From contig JBLMWU010000237.1 in NCBI GenBank assembly GCA_050257395.1, positions 1 through 19,810 on the forward strand: DNA of 19,810 nt, in the 5' to 3' direction. Every line of letters starts with the position of its first letter. The first letter of the stretch is position 1. The stretch comes from JAIRTY01 sp050257395. GTDB taxonomy: Bacteria > Actinomycetota > Actinomycetes > Streptosporangiales > Streptosporangiaceae. Below are positions 18,490 through 19,810 of this stretch, one piece after another. A model generated the notes under the pieces. The model ran no database searches and had not been told where the DNA came from. It saw only the letters and a list, made by a program, of their open reading frames with translations. The translations under genes and the position numbers were made by a program.

Positions 18490-19810
18490 TTACAGCTCGA
18501 TGCGCGAGCCCATGATGACGGTGCGCTCGCGGGGGAGACTGAAGTGATCCGCTGCATCGGCAGTGATCCGTGAGGTCGCCAGGAACAGGCGTTTGCGCCA
18601 GCGGCTCATCCCGGGGGTGCCGCCCGGCCGCAGCTCGATCCTTGACAGGAAGTACGACAGCTTGCCGCCGGTGAGCGGGCTTTCGAGGTCGGCGCCGCGG
18701 ATGAGGGGCAGCAGGGCGGGAACGTCCGGCCGGTCCAGGTAGCCGAAGCGGGCGGTGACGTGGGTGATCCGGTCGTCCCGGTAGCCCAGGTCGTCGACGG
18801 TGAGCCGGCCGGCGGGCGGGACGTGCGGCACGGGCGCGGTCTCGATTGCGAGGATGATGACGTGCTCGTGCAGGATCTCGTGGCCCCGCTGCTGTTCCGA
18901 CGTGTGCAGGATGCGCAGCCGCGGCAGATAGCCGAGCTGGGCGGCCTGCTGCGCGACTGAGAATGCGCCGCTGATGATCGCCTGCGAGGCGATGACCGTC
19001 GCGGCGGCGGCCAGGACCACCATCGGGATCCGCGCCCACCCGGGGACCAGCAGGAAGAACGGGCTGCGGACGGCGAGGGCGGGGTGGCTGAGGACCAGTG
19101 CGCCCTGGCCCAGGTAGCTGAGAGTGCAGGCCGGGAAGACCAGGAGCAGCCAGGCCCGGGTGATCGGGGCCCGGCCGAAGTGCCCCATGTCCGCATACAG
19201 CGCCTCCGCCCCGGTGACCGCGAGGACGATGGCGGCCAGCGAGAAGAACGCCATCGGGAAATGCCCCGCGAGGAAGCCGGCCGCGTAGCTGGGCGACAGC
19301 GCCTTGAGGATCGCCGGGTGGGCGATGATGCCGCGGATGCCGATCGCGCCGATCGCGGCGAACCAGACGGCCATGATCGGCCCGAACAGCCGGCCCACGG
19401 CGCCCGTGCCCAGCCGCTGGGCGAGGAACAGGCAGAGGATGATCGCGGCGGTGATCGGGACGACCAGCTCCGACAGTGACGGCGCGGCGACCTTGACCCC
19501 CTCGATCGCCGACAGGACCGAGATCGCCGGGGTGATCACGCTGTCGCCGAAGAACAGGGAGGCGCCGAAGATCCCCAGCGCCGCCAGCATCATCTTGGCC
19601 CGCCGGCCGCCCGGGCCCCCCTGCCGGCGGATCAGGGTGATCAGCGCCATGATGCCGCCTTCGCCGTCGTTGTCAGCGCGCATCACGAGCAGGACGTAGG
19701 TGACGGTGACGATGATCATCACCGACCAGAACACCAAAGACACCACGCCGAACACGTTGTCGCTGTTCACCGGTACGGGATGGGGGTCGCCCCGGTCGAA
19801 TACGGTTTGC
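18490..19810 (-). CDS. kup: KUP potassium uptake transporter with a large internal deletion (5' end outside window)
   Basis: This is a KUP/HAK/KT potassium-proton symporter of the cell membrane. The frame is open at 19810 (QTVFDRGDPHPVPVNSDNVF), so the first roughly 40-50 residues lie outside. Family landmarks follow: VTYVLLVMRADNDGEGGIMA, GIFGASLFFGDSVITPAISV, FGPIMAVWFAAIGAIGI, GAEALYADMGHFGRAPI, SYLGQGALVL, ASQAIISGAFSVAQQAAQLG. After LPRLRILHTSEQQ the sequence jumps straight to HEILHEHVIILAIE. In normal KUP proteins about 190 residues lie between these points (GQIYVP onward), including the last four or so transmembrane helices and part of the cytosolic domain. The cytosolic tail then continues normally (THVTARFGYLDRPDVPALLP, WRKRLFLATSRITADAADHF, RTVIMGSRIE). 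The reading frame is kept. Transport by this version is doubtful; it may be a decaying gene or an assembly artefact. Confidence 0.88.
   Translation of the reverse strand, partial: QTVFDRGDPHPVPVNSDNVFGVVSLVFWSVMIIVTVTYVLLVMRADNDGEGGIMALITLIRRQGGPGGRRAKMMLAALGIFGASLFFGDSVITPAISVLSAIEGVKVAAPSLSELVVPITAAIILCLFLAQRLGTGAVGRLFGPIMAVWFAAIGAIGIRGIIAHPAILKALSPSYAAGFLAGHFPMAFFSLAAIVLAVTGAEALYADMGHFGRAPITRAWLLLVFPACTLSYLGQGALVLSHPALAVRSPFFLLVPGWARIPMVVLAAAATVIASQAIISGAFSVAQQAAQLGYLPRLRILHTSEQQRGHEILHEHVIILAIETAPVPHVPPAGRLTVDDLGYRDDRITHVTARFGYLDRPDVPALLPLIRGADLESPLTGGKLSYFLSRIELRPGGTPGMSRWRKRLFLATSRITADAADHFSLPRERTVIMGSRIEL

Overview
The window is high-GC DNA with actinomycete-type gene content. The organism is most likely a filamentous or soil actinomycete: it has a HelR-type RNA polymerase-rescue ATPase, a rifamycin-associated element (RAE), a RecQ with a C-terminal phosphoribosyltransferase-like domain, a LuxR/HD-GYP regulator, and GTG/TTG and leaderless starts. 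I cannot name the genus. All family assignments come from reading the translated sequence, not from a database search.

Layout. (1) Positions 1-3186, minus strand: a two-gene rifamycin-resistance cassette, rgt (rifamycin glycosyltransferase) followed by helR (runs off the left edge), with a perfect match to the 19-bp RAE just upstream of rgt. (2) 3173-5482, plus strand: a promoter-like element overlapping the RAE, a small terminator-like hairpin, then a GH36 alpha-galactosidase that is intact in content but broken by two compensating frameshifts. (3) About 5610-6925: an IS200/IS605 (IS1341-type) insertion carrying only tnpB (minus strand), with a recognisable omega-RNA/right-end hairpin and guide region and a leaderless-type promoter. 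(4) 6941-9058, plus strand: recQ helicase. (5) 9070-11954, minus strand: luxR/HD-GYP regulator, a DsrE-family protein and a conserved-looking protein of unknown function, possibly one unit. (6) 12027-17531, minus strand: a giant single-chain acyl-CoA carboxylase (biotin carboxylase, biotin carrier and carboxyltransferase in one polypeptide), starting at TTG. (7) 17848-18414, minus strand: a scramblase/LURP-one-like protein. (8) 18490-19810, minus strand: a KUP potassium transporter that runs off the right edge and appears to have lost about 190 internal residues, including the last transmembrane helices.

How they work together. The rgt-helR pair is the clearest functional unit: one enzyme modifies rifamycin, the other protects RNA polymerase, and both are probably induced through the RAE. 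The regulator, DsrE and unknown-protein group is a candidate unit of unknown role. The rest look like independent chromosomal genes. Three loci show decay or rearrangement (GH36 frameshifts, KUP deletion, IS insertion), which suggests a fluid accessory region or, for the frameshifts, possible sequencing error. I saw no tRNA, rRNA or CRISPR array.
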